This document shows positions 56,013 to 64,000 of a stretch of 64,000 nt of DNA, one piece after another (position 1 is the stretch's first letter; the number at the start of each line of letters is the position of its first letter). The stretch is from NCBI GenBank assembly GCA_028689665.1, contig JAQVCR010000001.1, forward strand, positions 1 to 64,000, given 5' to 3'. A program made the position numbers and the translations under genes. Under the pieces are notes generated by a model, which was not told the DNA's origin, made no database searches, and was given only the letters and a program-made list of their open reading frames with translations. This stretch comes from Muribaculaceae bacterium. Its GTDB lineage: Bacteria > Bacteroidota > Bacteroidia > Bacteroidales > Muribaculaceae.

Positions 56013-57206
56013 ATGGAGAAACGTATACTCGTTGTAAATAAATTTTATTATCCACGTGGTGGCGATTGTGTTTGCACCATTAATCTTGAATCATTACTTA
56101 AAAGTAATGGTTACAGGGTTGCTGTGTATTCGATGAACTACCACGATAATATAAAATCGGATTATCAAAACTATTTTGCACCCGAGGTTAGCTTTAATGG
56201 TGGTATTTCAAATAAAATAGATGCCGTTAAACGCGTTTTGGGTTTGGGCGATATTAAAGACTCCTTTGAAGAAATTCTAGAAGATTTTCACCCCGACATT
56301 GTACATTTTAATAATATCCATTCTTATCTCTCTCCTGTTATTGTCAAGATGGCTCACGATAGCGGAGCTAAAGTGGTGTGGACTCTTCACGATTACAAAT
56401 TGTTATGCCCTTCTTACGACTGTTTGCGCAATGGTAAGCCGTGCGAGCTGTGTTTCAACGATAAAAGCAACGTGCTTAGTAATCGCTGTATGAAAGGCAG
56501 CCTTGTTGCAAGCCTTATTGCTTATCTTGAAGCTAAGAAATGGAATCGTAAATCGCTTGAGCAATGGACTGATGCTTTTGTATGTCCCAGCCAATTTATG
56601 GCTGACAAGATGGCAAGCGGTGGGTTCAATAAAATTAACGTGATATGCAACTTTGTCGACCCCGTAAAACTTTCAATCTTGCAACAATTACCCACTACTA
56701 ATCGCAAAGACTACTTTGTGTATGTAGGCAGGCTCTCAAAGGAAAAAGGGGTAGACACTCTGCTCGAAGCTGCAACAAAAGCCGACAAGCACATAAAAAT
56801 AGCTGGTGCAGGTCCTCTTAAAGACATATTAGTAGAGAAATATAAAAACAATAAGAATATCGAATTTCTTGGGCATCTCAATGCACAAGAAGTGAGCGAC
56901 ACACTGGCTAATGCAAAATTTTCAATCATTCCATCAGAATGGTATGAGAACAATCCACTTAGCGTAATCGAATCGCTATGCGCCGGCACGCCGGTAGTAG
57001 GTACAAATATTGGAGGAATACCCGAATTGCTCGACAGCGATAACGGCATCATTGCAGAGCCTTGCAACAGCGACAACCTAGCCGTTGCTATAAATCAAGC
57101 ATTTGAAAGAAATTGGGATTATGCCAAAATCAAAGAAAATGCCATTTCTCGATTCTCTCCCGATACTCACCTCCACAAATTAGAAGGAATTTACAACTCT
57201 ATTTAA
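56013..57206 (+). CDS. Glycosyltransferase family 4
   Basis: 397 residues. The N-terminal domain has KRILVVNKFYYPRGGDCVCT and HFNNIHSYLSPVIVKMAHD, then VVWTLHDYKLLCPSYDCLRN. The C-terminal domain has DYFVYVGRLSKEKGVDTLLE, IKIAGAGPLKDIL and PSEWYENNPLSVIESLCAGT with the E-x(7)-E pair (E in SEWYENN and E in VIESL). This resembles WbaZ/RfaB-like and capsular GT4 enzymes. The gap 55775-56012 upstream holds only AT-rich sequence; no clear promoter is visible. Confidence 0.9.
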   Translation: MEKRILVVNKFYYPRGGDCVCTINLESLLKSNGYRVAVYSMNYHDNIKSDYQNYFAPEVSFNGGISNKIDAVKRVLGLGDIKDSFEEILEDFHPDIVHFNNIHSYLSPVIVKMAHDSGAKVVWTLHDYKLLCPSYDCLRNGKPCELCFNDKSNVLSNRCMKGSLVASLIAYLEAKKWNRKSLEQWTDAFVCPSQFMADKMASGGFNKINVICNFVDPVKLSILQQLPTTNRKDYFVYVGRLSKEKGVDTLLEAATKADKHIKIAGAGPLKDILVEKYKNNKNIEFLGHLNAQEVSDTLANAKFSIIPSEWYENNPLSVIESLCAGTPVVGTNIGGIPELLDSDNGIIAEPCNSDNLAVAINQAFERNWDYAKIKENAISRFSPDTHLHKLEGIYNSI

Positions 57207-57279
57207 AATAGATTTCGTAAATTGCACAAGATTTCAGTAGATAACAAATACCAGACCATATTATAATATAAATATTAGA

Positions 57280-58287
57280 ATGAAAAATATAGTACAAGGA
57301 AGTTTAATCACCACATTCAGATGCAATGCCAAATGCAATATGTGCAATATTTGGAAGCACCAGACTCACCCTGAAGAGGAAATTGATGCTTCCTTTTATG
57401 AGAAATTACCGGCAGGACTTAGAATAAATATTACCGGTGGTGAAGCTACAATACGTAAAGACATCGACAAAATTTTTGAAATTCTCTATTCTAAAGCATC
57501 TTTACTCGAACTCAGCACAAACGGATATAACACCGATACTATTGTTGCTCTTGCTAATAAATATCCTAATATACTTATTCGTGTGAGCGTCGAGGGACTA
57601 CCTCAAATCAACGACAACAAGCGCGGCACTGTAAATGGTTTCGACCACGCCCTTCGCACAATGCTTGAATTGAAAAAGACAAAATGTAAAAATATAGGTT
57701 TCTCAGTCGTTATCTCGCCCGACAATTATAAAGATTTAGTACATCTATACGAGCTTTGCGTGGCTCTTGATGTAGAATTAGGAAACTCTACGGTTCACAA
57801 TTCATGGTATTTCCACAAAGATGATAACGTCATTGAAAGTGAAGGCGCACTTGAACAACACGAATTGTTTGTAAAAGCTATGCTTACATCTAAACGTCGT
57901 GGATTTAAAAACCGTCTTAAAGACTACGGACGCGCTTATTTCAACCGCTCAATACACCGCCGTCTTCGCGGCGATGAAGCCGGATACCGCCCTGCTTGTG
58001 GAGCATTGACCGACTTCTTCTTTATCGACCCATGGGGAAATGTATCGCCTTGTAATGGCTCTAGCGAAGAGTGGGTGATTGGAAATATCAAAGAAGACTC
58101 TTTCGAGAACATTATGGCTTCGGATAAAGCAAAAGAAGTACTTGAAAAAGTGAAACATTGCGACCACAACTGCGCATTCATAGTAACCGAACGACACGAT
58201 ATGCTACGCCGTCCGTGGATACCTATTATGTGGGTATTAAAGAATAAATGGCGTATCAGCAACGGTAAAAATATCTGTTGGAAATAA
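57280..58287 (+). CDS. Radical SAM protein with SPASM-like C-terminus
   Basis: 335 residues. C15-x3-C19-x2-C22 in TFRCNAKCNMCNIW is the radical SAM cluster motif, followed by RINITGGEATIRKD with the GGE S-adenosylmethionine-binding strand. In the C-terminal part ACGALTDFFFIDPWGNVSPC, then VKHCDHNCAF supply cysteines spaced like a SPASM or twitch domain for an extra cluster. Members mature peptides or modify sugars and lipids. No small peptide gene is seen beside it; flanking genes are glycosyltransferases. Function in this locus is unknown. The stop lies 8 nt before the next start. Confidence 0.87.
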   Translation: MKNIVQGSLITTFRCNAKCNMCNIWKHQTHPEEEIDASFYEKLPAGLRINITGGEATIRKDIDKIFEILYSKASLLELSTNGYNTDTIVALANKYPNILIRVSVEGLPQINDNKRGTVNGFDHALRTMLELKKTKCKNIGFSVVISPDNYKDLVHLYELCVALDVELGNSTVHNSWYFHKDDNVIESEGALEQHELFVKAMLTSKRRGFKNRLKDYGRAYFNRSIHRRLRGDEAGYRPACGALTDFFFIDPWGNVSPCNGSSEEWVIGNIKEDSFENIMASDKAKEVLEKVKHCDHNCAFIVTERHDMLRRPWIPIMWVLKNKWRISNGKNICWK

Positions 58288-58295
58288 AATATAAA

Positions 58296-59378
58296 ATGAC
58301 TACAATTGCTGTAATCGGGATTCGAGGGCTGCCGGGCATTCAGGGTGGCGTAGAAAAGCATTGCGAAAATATATATCCTTGCATGGGCAACGATATTAAA
58401 TTTAATATTTATCGTCGCAAGAGCTACATCACTCCTTTCTCGAATGTGCAATTTCCAAATATCAGCTTCATCGACTTGCCTTCAACCAGAATAAAAGGAT
58501 TTGAAGCTGTATTTCATACGTTCATCTCTTGTCTTCACATATTATTCCATCGTCCCGATATTGTGCATATACACAATATCGGGCCCGGAATGTTCACTCC
58601 ACTATTACGCCTATTCGGAATTAGGGTTATTCTCACCTATCACAGCCCAAACTATGAGCATAAGAAGTGGGGAACTATCGCCAAAGCAATTCTACGAATG
58701 AGCGAATTCTTATCGCTTAATTTTGCCACAAGAATCATCTTTGTAAACAAATTCCAGATGGAGAAATATCCTCAAAAGATAAAACTCAAATCGGAATATA
58801 TTCCTAATGGCATAAATGATATAGAAATAAGCACCAATACTAATTATATCGACCGACTTGGCGCAGAAAAAGGTAAATATGTTCTTGGAGTAGGCAGAAT
58901 TACACCTGAAAAAGGCTTTGAGTATCTTATCGAAGCCATAAATAGAATCGATGCTGTCCCTCAACTCGTAATTGCCGGTGCCAGCGACCACGATACTGCA
59001 TACCTTGACTATCTTAAAAGTCTTGACACTAACCACAAAGTAATATTCTCAGGTTTCACTACCGGCGACGATTTGGCACAGCTTTACAGCAACGCACGAA
59101 TGTTTGTGCTTTCGTCGGTAAACGAAGGGTTTCCACTAGTCATGCTGGAAGCAATGAGCTACTCCCTGCCTATGGTCGTGTCGGATATTCCTGCAACACA
59201 CCTCATCGAGCTGCCAAAAGAATATTATGCAAATAAAGCCGACAGCAACGACCTGGCAGCAAAAATTAATGCCACCTACAACAATGCTGAAAGTAAAGTT
59301 AAATACAACCTAGAGCAATATCGTTGGAAAGATATTGCTTTGCATACCAGCGATATATATCGAGAAATATCTAAATAA
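58296..59378 (+). CDS. Glycosyltransferase family 1/4 with DUF1972-type N-terminus
   Basis: 360 residues from the ATG at 58296; an in-frame TTG at 58278 lies inside the radical SAM gene. It opens IAVIGIRGLPGIQGGVEKHC, the DUF1972 signature found in rhamnosyl- and galactosyltransferases. Then VILTYHSPNYEHKKWG, and a C-terminal GT4 domain with YVLGVGRITPEKGFEYLIEA, VLSSVNEGFPLVMLEAMSYS (E-x(7)-E pair) follow. Last forward gene of the exopolysaccharide cluster, before the terminator at 59377-59409. Confidence 0.9.
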   Translation: MTTIAVIGIRGLPGIQGGVEKHCENIYPCMGNDIKFNIYRRKSYITPFSNVQFPNISFIDLPSTRIKGFEAVFHTFISCLHILFHRPDIVHIHNIGPGMFTPLLRLFGIRVILTYHSPNYEHKKWGTIAKAILRMSEFLSLNFATRIIFVNKFQMEKYPQKIKLKSEYIPNGINDIEISTNTNYIDRLGAEKGKYVLGVGRITPEKGFEYLIEAINRIDAVPQLVIAGASDHDTAYLDYLKSLDTNHKVIFSGFTTGDDLAQLYSNARMFVLSSVNEGFPLVMLEAMSYSLPMVVSDIPATHLIELPKEYYANKADSNDLAAKINATYNNAESKVKYNLEQYRWKDIALHTSDIYREISK

Positions 59379-59415
59379 AAAAATCGGCACCCTTAACAGA
59401 ATGCCGATTCTTATT
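59377..59415. terminator. Terminator between exopolysaccharide cluster and ychF
   Basis: AATCGGCA (59382-59389) pairs with TGCCGATT (59402-59409). A seven-A run (59377-59383) gives a good U-tract on the minus strand for ychF. The plus-strand tail CTTATTTATA is weaker. Confidence 0.8.
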
Positions 59416-59436
59416 TATAATATATTTTTTATTCCA

Positions 59437-60540
59437 CTACACGTTAAAACGGAAGTGCATTATATCTCCATCTTCTACTACATATTCCTTACCCTCAACA
59501 TTCATCTTTCCGGCTTCTTTCACAGCAGCCTCACTGCCTAGTGTGATATAATCGTTATATTTAATCACCTCGGCACGAATAAAGCCCTTTTCAAAATCTG
59601 TGTGTATCACTCCTGCGCATTGTGGAGCTTTGCTACCCTTAAGATATGTCCACGCTCTCACTTCCATCTCACCGGCAGTAAAATAAGTCTGAAGATTAAG
59701 TAAATGATAAGCCGCACGAATCAATCTCGATACCCCCGACTCCTCAAGTCCTATCTCGTTCAAGAACATTTGACGCTCTTCGTAAGTATCAAATTCTGCA
59801 ATTTCCGATTCAGTCTTAGCCGCAACTATTAGTATCTCGGCATCCTCTTCCTTGACAGCCTCGCGCACCATATCGACATATTTATTTCCATTAACAGCCG
59901 AAGCGTCGTCGACATTGCAAACATACATAACAGGCTTATTTGTCAATAAGAATAATTCGCGAGCAAATTTTTGCTCATCTTTACTCTCAAAGCTCACAGC
60001 TCTTGCTGCCTTGCCTTGCTCAAGTGCCTCTTTATATTGGCGAAGTACCTCATATTGCAACTTAGCAATCTTATCGCCACCCGTCTGTGCTTGTTTCTGA
60101 ACTCGATTAATACGTCCTTCAATAGTTTCTAAATCTTTTAACTGAAGTTCATAATCAATGATTTCCTTATCTCTCAACGGATTCACACTACCATCGACGT
60201 GGGTGATATTATCATCGTCAAAGCAACGTAACACATGAAGAATAGCATCTGTCTCACGAATATTTGCCAAGAATTTATTTCCAAGACCTTCGCCTTTCGA
60301 TGCCCCCTTAACAAGTCCTGCAATATCTACTATCTCGACATTTGTAGGAACAATTCGCTGTGGATTAACCAATTCAGCCAGCTTATTAAGACGCTCATCT
60401 GGAACAGTTATAACACCTACATTAGGTTCTATTGTACAAAACGGAAAATTTGCCGATTGTGCCTTTGCATTAGAAAGACAATTGAAAAGAGTGGACTTTC
60501 CCACATTTGGAAGTCCGACAATACCACATTGAAGTGCCAT
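59437..60540 (-). CDS. ychF: Redox-regulated ATPase YchF
   Basis: 367 residues, the normal size. The G domain has GLPNVGKSTLFN (G1), DIAGLVKGASKGEGLGNKFL (G3) and VMYVCNVDDAS in place of the usual NKxD, which is what lets YchF prefer ATP over GTP. A coiled-coil insertion follows, then a C-terminal TGS domain (LQTYFTAGEMEVRAWTYLKG then GFIRAEVIKYNDYI). The protein binds ribosomes and takes part in stress responses. Single gene, convergent with the exopolysaccharide cluster. Confidence 0.96.
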   Translation of the reverse strand: MALQCGIVGLPNVGKSTLFNCLSNAKAQSANFPFCTIEPNVGVITVPDERLNKLAELVNPQRIVPTNVEIVDIAGLVKGASKGEGLGNKFLANIRETDAILHVLRCFDDDNITHVDGSVNPLRDKEIIDYELQLKDLETIEGRINRVQKQAQTGGDKIAKLQYEVLRQYKEALEQGKAARAVSFESKDEQKFARELFLLTNKPVMYVCNVDDASAVNGNKYVDMVREAVKEEDAEILIVAAKTESEIAEFDTYEERQMFLNEIGLEESGVSRLIRAAYHLLNLQTYFTAGEMEVRAWTYLKGSKAPQCAGVIHTDFEKGFIRAEVIKYNDYITLGSEAAVKEAGKMNVEGKEYVVEDGDIMHFRFNV

Positions 60541-60610
60541 ATTTTTTATTGTAAACTTTTATTATTCAACATAAAACGTACGCAAAGATTTGCTACGCAA
60601 AATTTGAGTG

Positions 60611-60618
60611 CAAAGATA
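60611..60618 (-). promoter_or_regulatory. Possible -7 box for ychF
   Basis: CAAAGATA is TATCTTTG on the minus strand and fits TAnnTTTG. No -33 box is seen. The leader would be about 64 nt. Confidence 0.4.
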
Positions 60619-60694
60619 GTGAAAATCATAGCGAAATTAAAATTAAGCTACTCCTTTTTACTAAAAACAAATTGTAAACACACTTTAATAGCCT

Positions 60695-60739
60695 AAAAAA
60701 ATACAGAGTGTGAAAACTTTCAATTGTTCACACTCTGTA
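60695..60739 (-). terminator. Terminator of the glycosidase-lipoprotein operon
   Basis: TACAGAGTGTGAA (60702-60714) pairs with TTCACACTCTGTA (60727-60739). On the minus strand the stem is followed by seven U residues (A-run 60695-60701). It is 22 nt past the lipoprotein stop codon. Confidence 0.88.
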
Positions 60740-60761
60740 GATTGTTTATATCTTGAGCTAT

Positions 60762-61679
60762 TTAATAGCCTGCGCCATTAATGGTGATTGTCTCACCTCC
60801 GATTTTTCCTTGTGCCTCGGTACAGCCTATTTTAAAATATTTCACATCAGGACAGCGCATATCGGTAAATCGACCTGTGTGCATTGGCACTTTCACGTCT
60901 TTTCCATCGACATAGCGATATAGATAGGTCGATTTCCATTCGCCTTCTTTCACTACAGTCTTAGTTGGCTGAACCGGCTTACCCTCGTTGGCTACTTGGT
61001 CGATAGCATTTACACGCTTAAACACTCCCTTTGTGCCTTTTTGATAGCCTGCACAGTCATATAGTGCCTCATATCTCTTGCCATTGCCTTCGACAACAAA
61101 TTTCAATTTACCTTTAGAATCTATTCTCACCGACATAGTTATTTCTTCGCCGGGATACCAATAATAAGCAGCTTGGGCTGGTGCATTGCTGTAATTAGAC
61201 TCTTGAGACCCCGATTTCGTGCGTCGCATAAAGGGACGGAATGCACGACTGTCGGCAGTAACATTGCCATTGGCATCTCTAATCACTTCCCACGTCATAC
61301 CTATATCAGTTTCTTGTCCGCCCATTGTGCCACCCATATACACCGATGGATTATCTAGATATTGCATTGGCCTATTTGGATTTAATCTTGATTGGTCAAA
61401 ATCCATTTTCGGGAGTACAACGGTACCTTCTATTCCGGTCCACACATCTACACTCGACACTGCTTTGCGATAATATGCACCTGCAAAACACTGTGCGCTA
61501 GTCGAAGGCTTCACCTCGTTAGGGTAAAACGTATTGATGTAGTCTACCTCCGGTTTCGGAGTAGGATCAACAGGATCGGTCGATGGTGGAAAATCATCTC
61601 CGGGAGCATCGTGTTCCTTTGTACAACTTCCTAAGACGAGCAAGACTAAAGAAAAAATCAATATTATGTTTTTCTTCAT
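60762..61679 (-). CDS. Lipoprotein of unknown function, operon partner of the glycosidase
   Basis: 305 residues. A lipoprotein signal with C19 in VLGSC is followed by TKEHDAPGDDFPPSTD, an acidic, proline-rich linker that could act as surface-export signal and spacer. The body (about 50-305) is a beta-rich domain with ITMSVRIDSKGKLKFVVEGN, AAYYWYPGEE and WKSTYLYRYVDGKD, perhaps a carbohydrate-binding or lectin-like fold, but I do not recognise a named family. It starts 12 nt after the glycosidase gene and ends at the terminator, so it is made with that secreted enzyme and may bind the same glycan. Confidence 0.75.
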   Translation of the reverse strand: MKKNIILIFSLVLLVLGSCTKEHDAPGDDFPPSTDPVDPTPKPEVDYINTFYPNEVKPSTSAQCFAGAYYRKAVSSVDVWTGIEGTVVLPKMDFDQSRLNPNRPMQYLDNPSVYMGGTMGGQETDIGMTWEVIRDANGNVTADSRAFRPFMRRTKSGSQESNYSNAPAQAAYYWYPGEEITMSVRIDSKGKLKFVVEGNGKRYEALYDCAGYQKGTKGVFKRVNAIDQVANEGKPVQPTKTVVKEGEWKSTYLYRYVDGKDVKVPMHTGRFTDMRCPDVKYFKIGCTEAQGKIGGETITINGAGY

Positions 61680-61691
61680 AATTTTCTCAAG

Positions 61692-64000
61692 TTATTTAAT
61701 TATAAGTTTTTGTGAGTAGTTTCCATTCTCAGTAATAATTCTTGCAATATATACCCCCTTTGCAACGCTGCTAACATCGAGCGTAGCGCTACCTCCATTT
61801 ACCTCTACATTACGACGATACACAATTGCGCCATCGAGTGAATATATTTCGAGCTGGGCATTATCCGAATTTGAGCTTATCGACAATTGTCCATCAACAA
61901 CAGGGTTTGGATATAAATTAGCCTGATTTACCTTGCCTAAATCTATACATTCCACCGAACTATGATTGTTGTAATATGCCTCTAGTTTATGAATAGTAAT
62001 TGTCTTTTCGCCCTTGTCGACTCCCGATGTCTGCAAATAGAATGAAAGTCCTGCCATTGTGATAGGATAAATTGATAAATCATTCAAATCGCCAAGTAGG
62101 CTCATATCGAAATCTATGGTATAGCGCACACCGGCTTCAAATGCTTTTTCACCATTCTTATACTGAACCGGACTTATCTTTGTCATCAACGCCGAGCGCA
62201 AATCACTCTGAACATAGTTTATAGGCAATGTTGGTGTAAATTCAAGTGTTATCTTATCAGGAAGTCCAAAGAACGGCAGGGTATTTGTCATCTTTATGTT
62301 TGAACCTCTTGCTGCGGTAAAATTAAAGCTAATCACTCCGTCTTTATCTATTGCAAGATTAGATGCCCCTGTGCCTTTAAGCGACCAGTTGCTCCACTCT
62401 TGTCCCATTGTTGCATCTTCTGGAATTTGTACTCTCACTGTTACCTCTTCAGCAAAACTTCCAAGCGAGCATTTCAATGTAGTCTCGCCATTTTTAAGAC
62501 CTCTTAGCACTCCTTTTTCAATACTTGCAATAGTAGGATCGACAAGCTCCCAATTCATATCGGCTGAATCGTAAAGATATGTATTACGACCTACTGTGGA
62601 AACGACCTCGACAGGATAAGCTCTTGCTCCATCAATTACTATTAAAGGCTTAATACGTAATGCCATCTCCGACGACACTGTTGTGAATGGTTTAGTTACT
62701 TTTATGCCTTTATAATCGGCTGTAATTGTTCCATACGATGGAGTAAAGTGAGCCTTCACCATACTTCCTTCGCCTTTACCTACATTGTCGGTGCATGTAA
62801 TGTTTACGCCTTCTACATTGTCGCTGACTAATTCGCCATACTTATTATAGCCTAAAATACGAGGTGTGTATACTGCCCCTGCAGGGATAGTTATATTAAA
62901 ATTGTCAAATTCTATTCTTGATATTTCTTGGCTGTCGGGTGCTGTAGAATAAAGAAACCAACTAGTAGATACCGATCTGGGAGTACCTTCTGTCGTCTTA
63001 TTTACTACTGCGCCATCGACCATCATTTGCGCCGAACCGCCTGCATCGAAATTAGCCACAGCCCAGCAACCCATACTCTTCAATATCTCGCACATAGGAC
63101 CTGTGGTACAGCCCTTTGAATATCCATAATCGCCCGTCGACATATCAATCACTATGATATAAAGTTTCTTGCGATCCTTGCTCATTCCGTATGCACAACG
63201 CGAATATACAGTAGCACAATAGCCATCTGTTACATTTGCTTCGGTCAATTCGCCATCTTCCATTACTAGGTTATTACCCTCGACCATATTCTCGATTAAT
63301 GGCTTGACTCCGGTTTTATTATCAGTCCACGCATGATTTATGGTTATCTTATCACCCGGCTGAAGTTTCTGCAAATAAGGCTTGTAACTTCCCGAACCGG
63401 TAAGACAGAAATCATAATCTCCAACAGTTTCACTAGCTTTATCAAACGATACAGCCATTACAGTTGCAGTCATATCTTTATTTACTGCCCACTCTTGCCC
63501 CTCATCAACATTTAGATATATATTGTCGTTGGTAGCATTTGTAAGCATTGCACGATCTTTTCCGTATTCTGATGTAAATACAGCTAGCTCTCCCTCATGG
63601 CATATTTTATTAAACTGTATGATTTCGAGATTTTTATCCCACTTTTCGCATTTTGCTTCGCCATACCAGCTCATTGCACCCACCCATAAGTTCTTATCCT
63701 TATCGACAGCAAGACATCCACGTCCACCATAAGCAATATCGTTATGTGCATTGGTCTCTGTAAGAATTTTGCCATTAAGCACATTAGCACCAAAGTTAGT
63801 GCCAAGCATATAAGCCCAACCTGCGCCATGCCCGGTAACAACCCAGAAACTCGCATTTGCACCTGCAATAGGCTTCTTTCCCTCTTCTTTGTGGCGAATG
63901 TAAGCATCAGCAAGAAGTTCCTGCTTTCCTATCGTATTAAATGGCTGTGTTGTTTCAATCTTATTGTAAGGATTAGTAAGATCCATCACGATAGTATAAA
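61692..64000 (-). CDS. Phosphodiester glycosidase family protein with T9SS sorting domain, 5' end outside window
   Basis: At least 765 residues; the frame stays open to the right edge, so the true N-terminus and signal peptide are missing. The first part (about 1-350) has GANASFWVV, GGRGCLAVDKDKNLWVGAM, RKKLYIIVIDMSTG and NFDAGGSAQMM with SVSTSWF, the pattern of the phosphodiester glycosidase (NAGPA/DUF2233) domain that removes sugar-phosphate caps. Beta domains, one Big2-like, run from about 355 to 680. The end is a complete type A sorting domain with LYPNPVVDGQL, GAIVYRR, VAKGVYIARI and the basic end QKLIIK, so the enzyme should be exported by the T9SS encoded in this window. Confidence 0.88.
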   Translation of the reverse strand, partial: YTIVMDLTNPYNKIETTQPFNTIGKQELLADAYIRHKEEGKKPIAGANASFWVVTGHGAGWAYMLGTNFGANVLNGKILTETNAHNDIAYGGRGCLAVDKDKNLWVGAMSWYGEAKCEKWDKNLEIIQFNKICHEGELAVFTSEYGKDRAMLTNATNDNIYLNVDEGQEWAVNKDMTATVMAVSFDKASETVGDYDFCLTGSGSYKPYLQKLQPGDKITINHAWTDNKTGVKPLIENMVEGNNLVMEDGELTEANVTDGYCATVYSRCAYGMSKDRKKLYIIVIDMSTGDYGYSKGCTTGPMCEILKSMGCWAVANFDAGGSAQMMVDGAVVNKTTEGTPRSVSTSWFLYSTAPDSQEISRIEFDNFNITIPAGAVYTPRILGYNKYGELVSDNVEGVNITCTDNVGKGEGSMVKAHFTPSYGTITADYKGIKVTKPFTTVSSEMALRIKPLIVIDGARAYPVEVVSTVGRNTYLYDSADMNWELVDPTIASIEKGVLRGLKNGETTLKCSLGSFAEEVTVRVQIPEDATMGQEWSNWSLKGTGASNLAIDKDGVISFNFTAARGSNIKMTNTLPFFGLPDKITLEFTPTLPINYVQSDLRSALMTKISPVQYKNGEKAFEAGVRYTIDFDMSLLGDLNDLSIYPITMAGLSFYLQTSGVDKGEKTITIHKLEAYYNNHSSVECIDLGKVNQANLYPNPVVDGQLSISSNSDNAQLEIYSLDGAIVYRRNVEVNGGSATLDVSSVAKGVYIARIITENGNYSQKLIIK

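Noticed and set aside
57207-57279. Possible precursor peptide gene for the radical SAM enzyme
   Set aside because: The 73-nt gap has no open frame with a start codon and ribosome site that could encode a peptide of useful length.

Overview
The window comes from a Bacteroidales-type member of the Bacteroidota. The signs are many -7 boxes of the TAnnTTTG type, TonB-dependent receptors with carboxypeptidase-like N-domains, a type IX secretion/gliding core (porT, sprF/porP, gldKLMN, plus gldE-gldD) and proteins ending in T9SS sorting domains. The low GC and the T9SS would suit a gut lineage such as Muribaculaceae, but the family is inference. No phage, insertion sequence, CRISPR array or rRNA operon was seen. 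Both window edges cut a gene: a tRNA-Lys at the left and a phosphodiester glycosidase at the right.

Layout. 1-3.7 kb: partial tRNA-Lys, then an AI-2E-family transporter translationally coupled to a TonB-dependent receptor. 3.8-9.4 kb: a tight six-gene operon (iorA, iorB, paaK-like, ACT protein, PaaI-like thioesterase, PLP aminotransferase) that looks like a module for turning aromatic amino acids into arylacetyl-CoA and arylacetates. 9.6-12.3 kb: an orphan sensor kinase with a solute-binding sensor. 12.4-17.0 kb: a cobalamin riboswitch controlling btuB, a BtuG-like surface propeller lipoprotein and a third secreted protein carrying a T9SS tail. 17.1-20.3 kb: mtaB, a lipid A-type acyltransferase and a glycosyltransferase. 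20.4-21.4 kb: two small unknown membrane or secreted proteins. 21.5-25.1 kb: SUI1-like factor and a UvrD/AddA-like helicase-nuclease.

25.2-32.3 kb: porT-sprF-gldK-gldL-gldM-gldN, the proton-driven motor and outer-membrane ring of the T9SS. 32.3-35.2 kb: ridA and a NatAB-like ABC exporter. 35.3-39.1 kb: pyrG (GTG start) and yidC. 39.2-43.6 kb: gldE-gldD-PPTase and a secreted C69 dipeptidase. 43.7-46.3 kb: miaB and an MFS transporter. 46.3-59.4 kb: a Wzx/Wzy exopolysaccharide locus (flippase, Wza, Wzc kinase, polymerase, glycosyltransferases, acyltransferase and a radical SAM enzyme), whose middle part is visibly more AT-rich than its flanks. 59.4-64 kb: ychF, then a lipoprotein and a T9SS-sorted phosphodiester glycosidase in one operon.

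The genes connect in two ways. The T9SS machinery has at least two predicted clients in the same window (the third B12-operon protein and the glycosidase). The B12 uptake and aryl-2-oxoacid modules both fit a fermentative gut lifestyle. The only stretch above 300 bases without a gene (12279-12717) is filled by two back-to-back promoters and the riboswitch.
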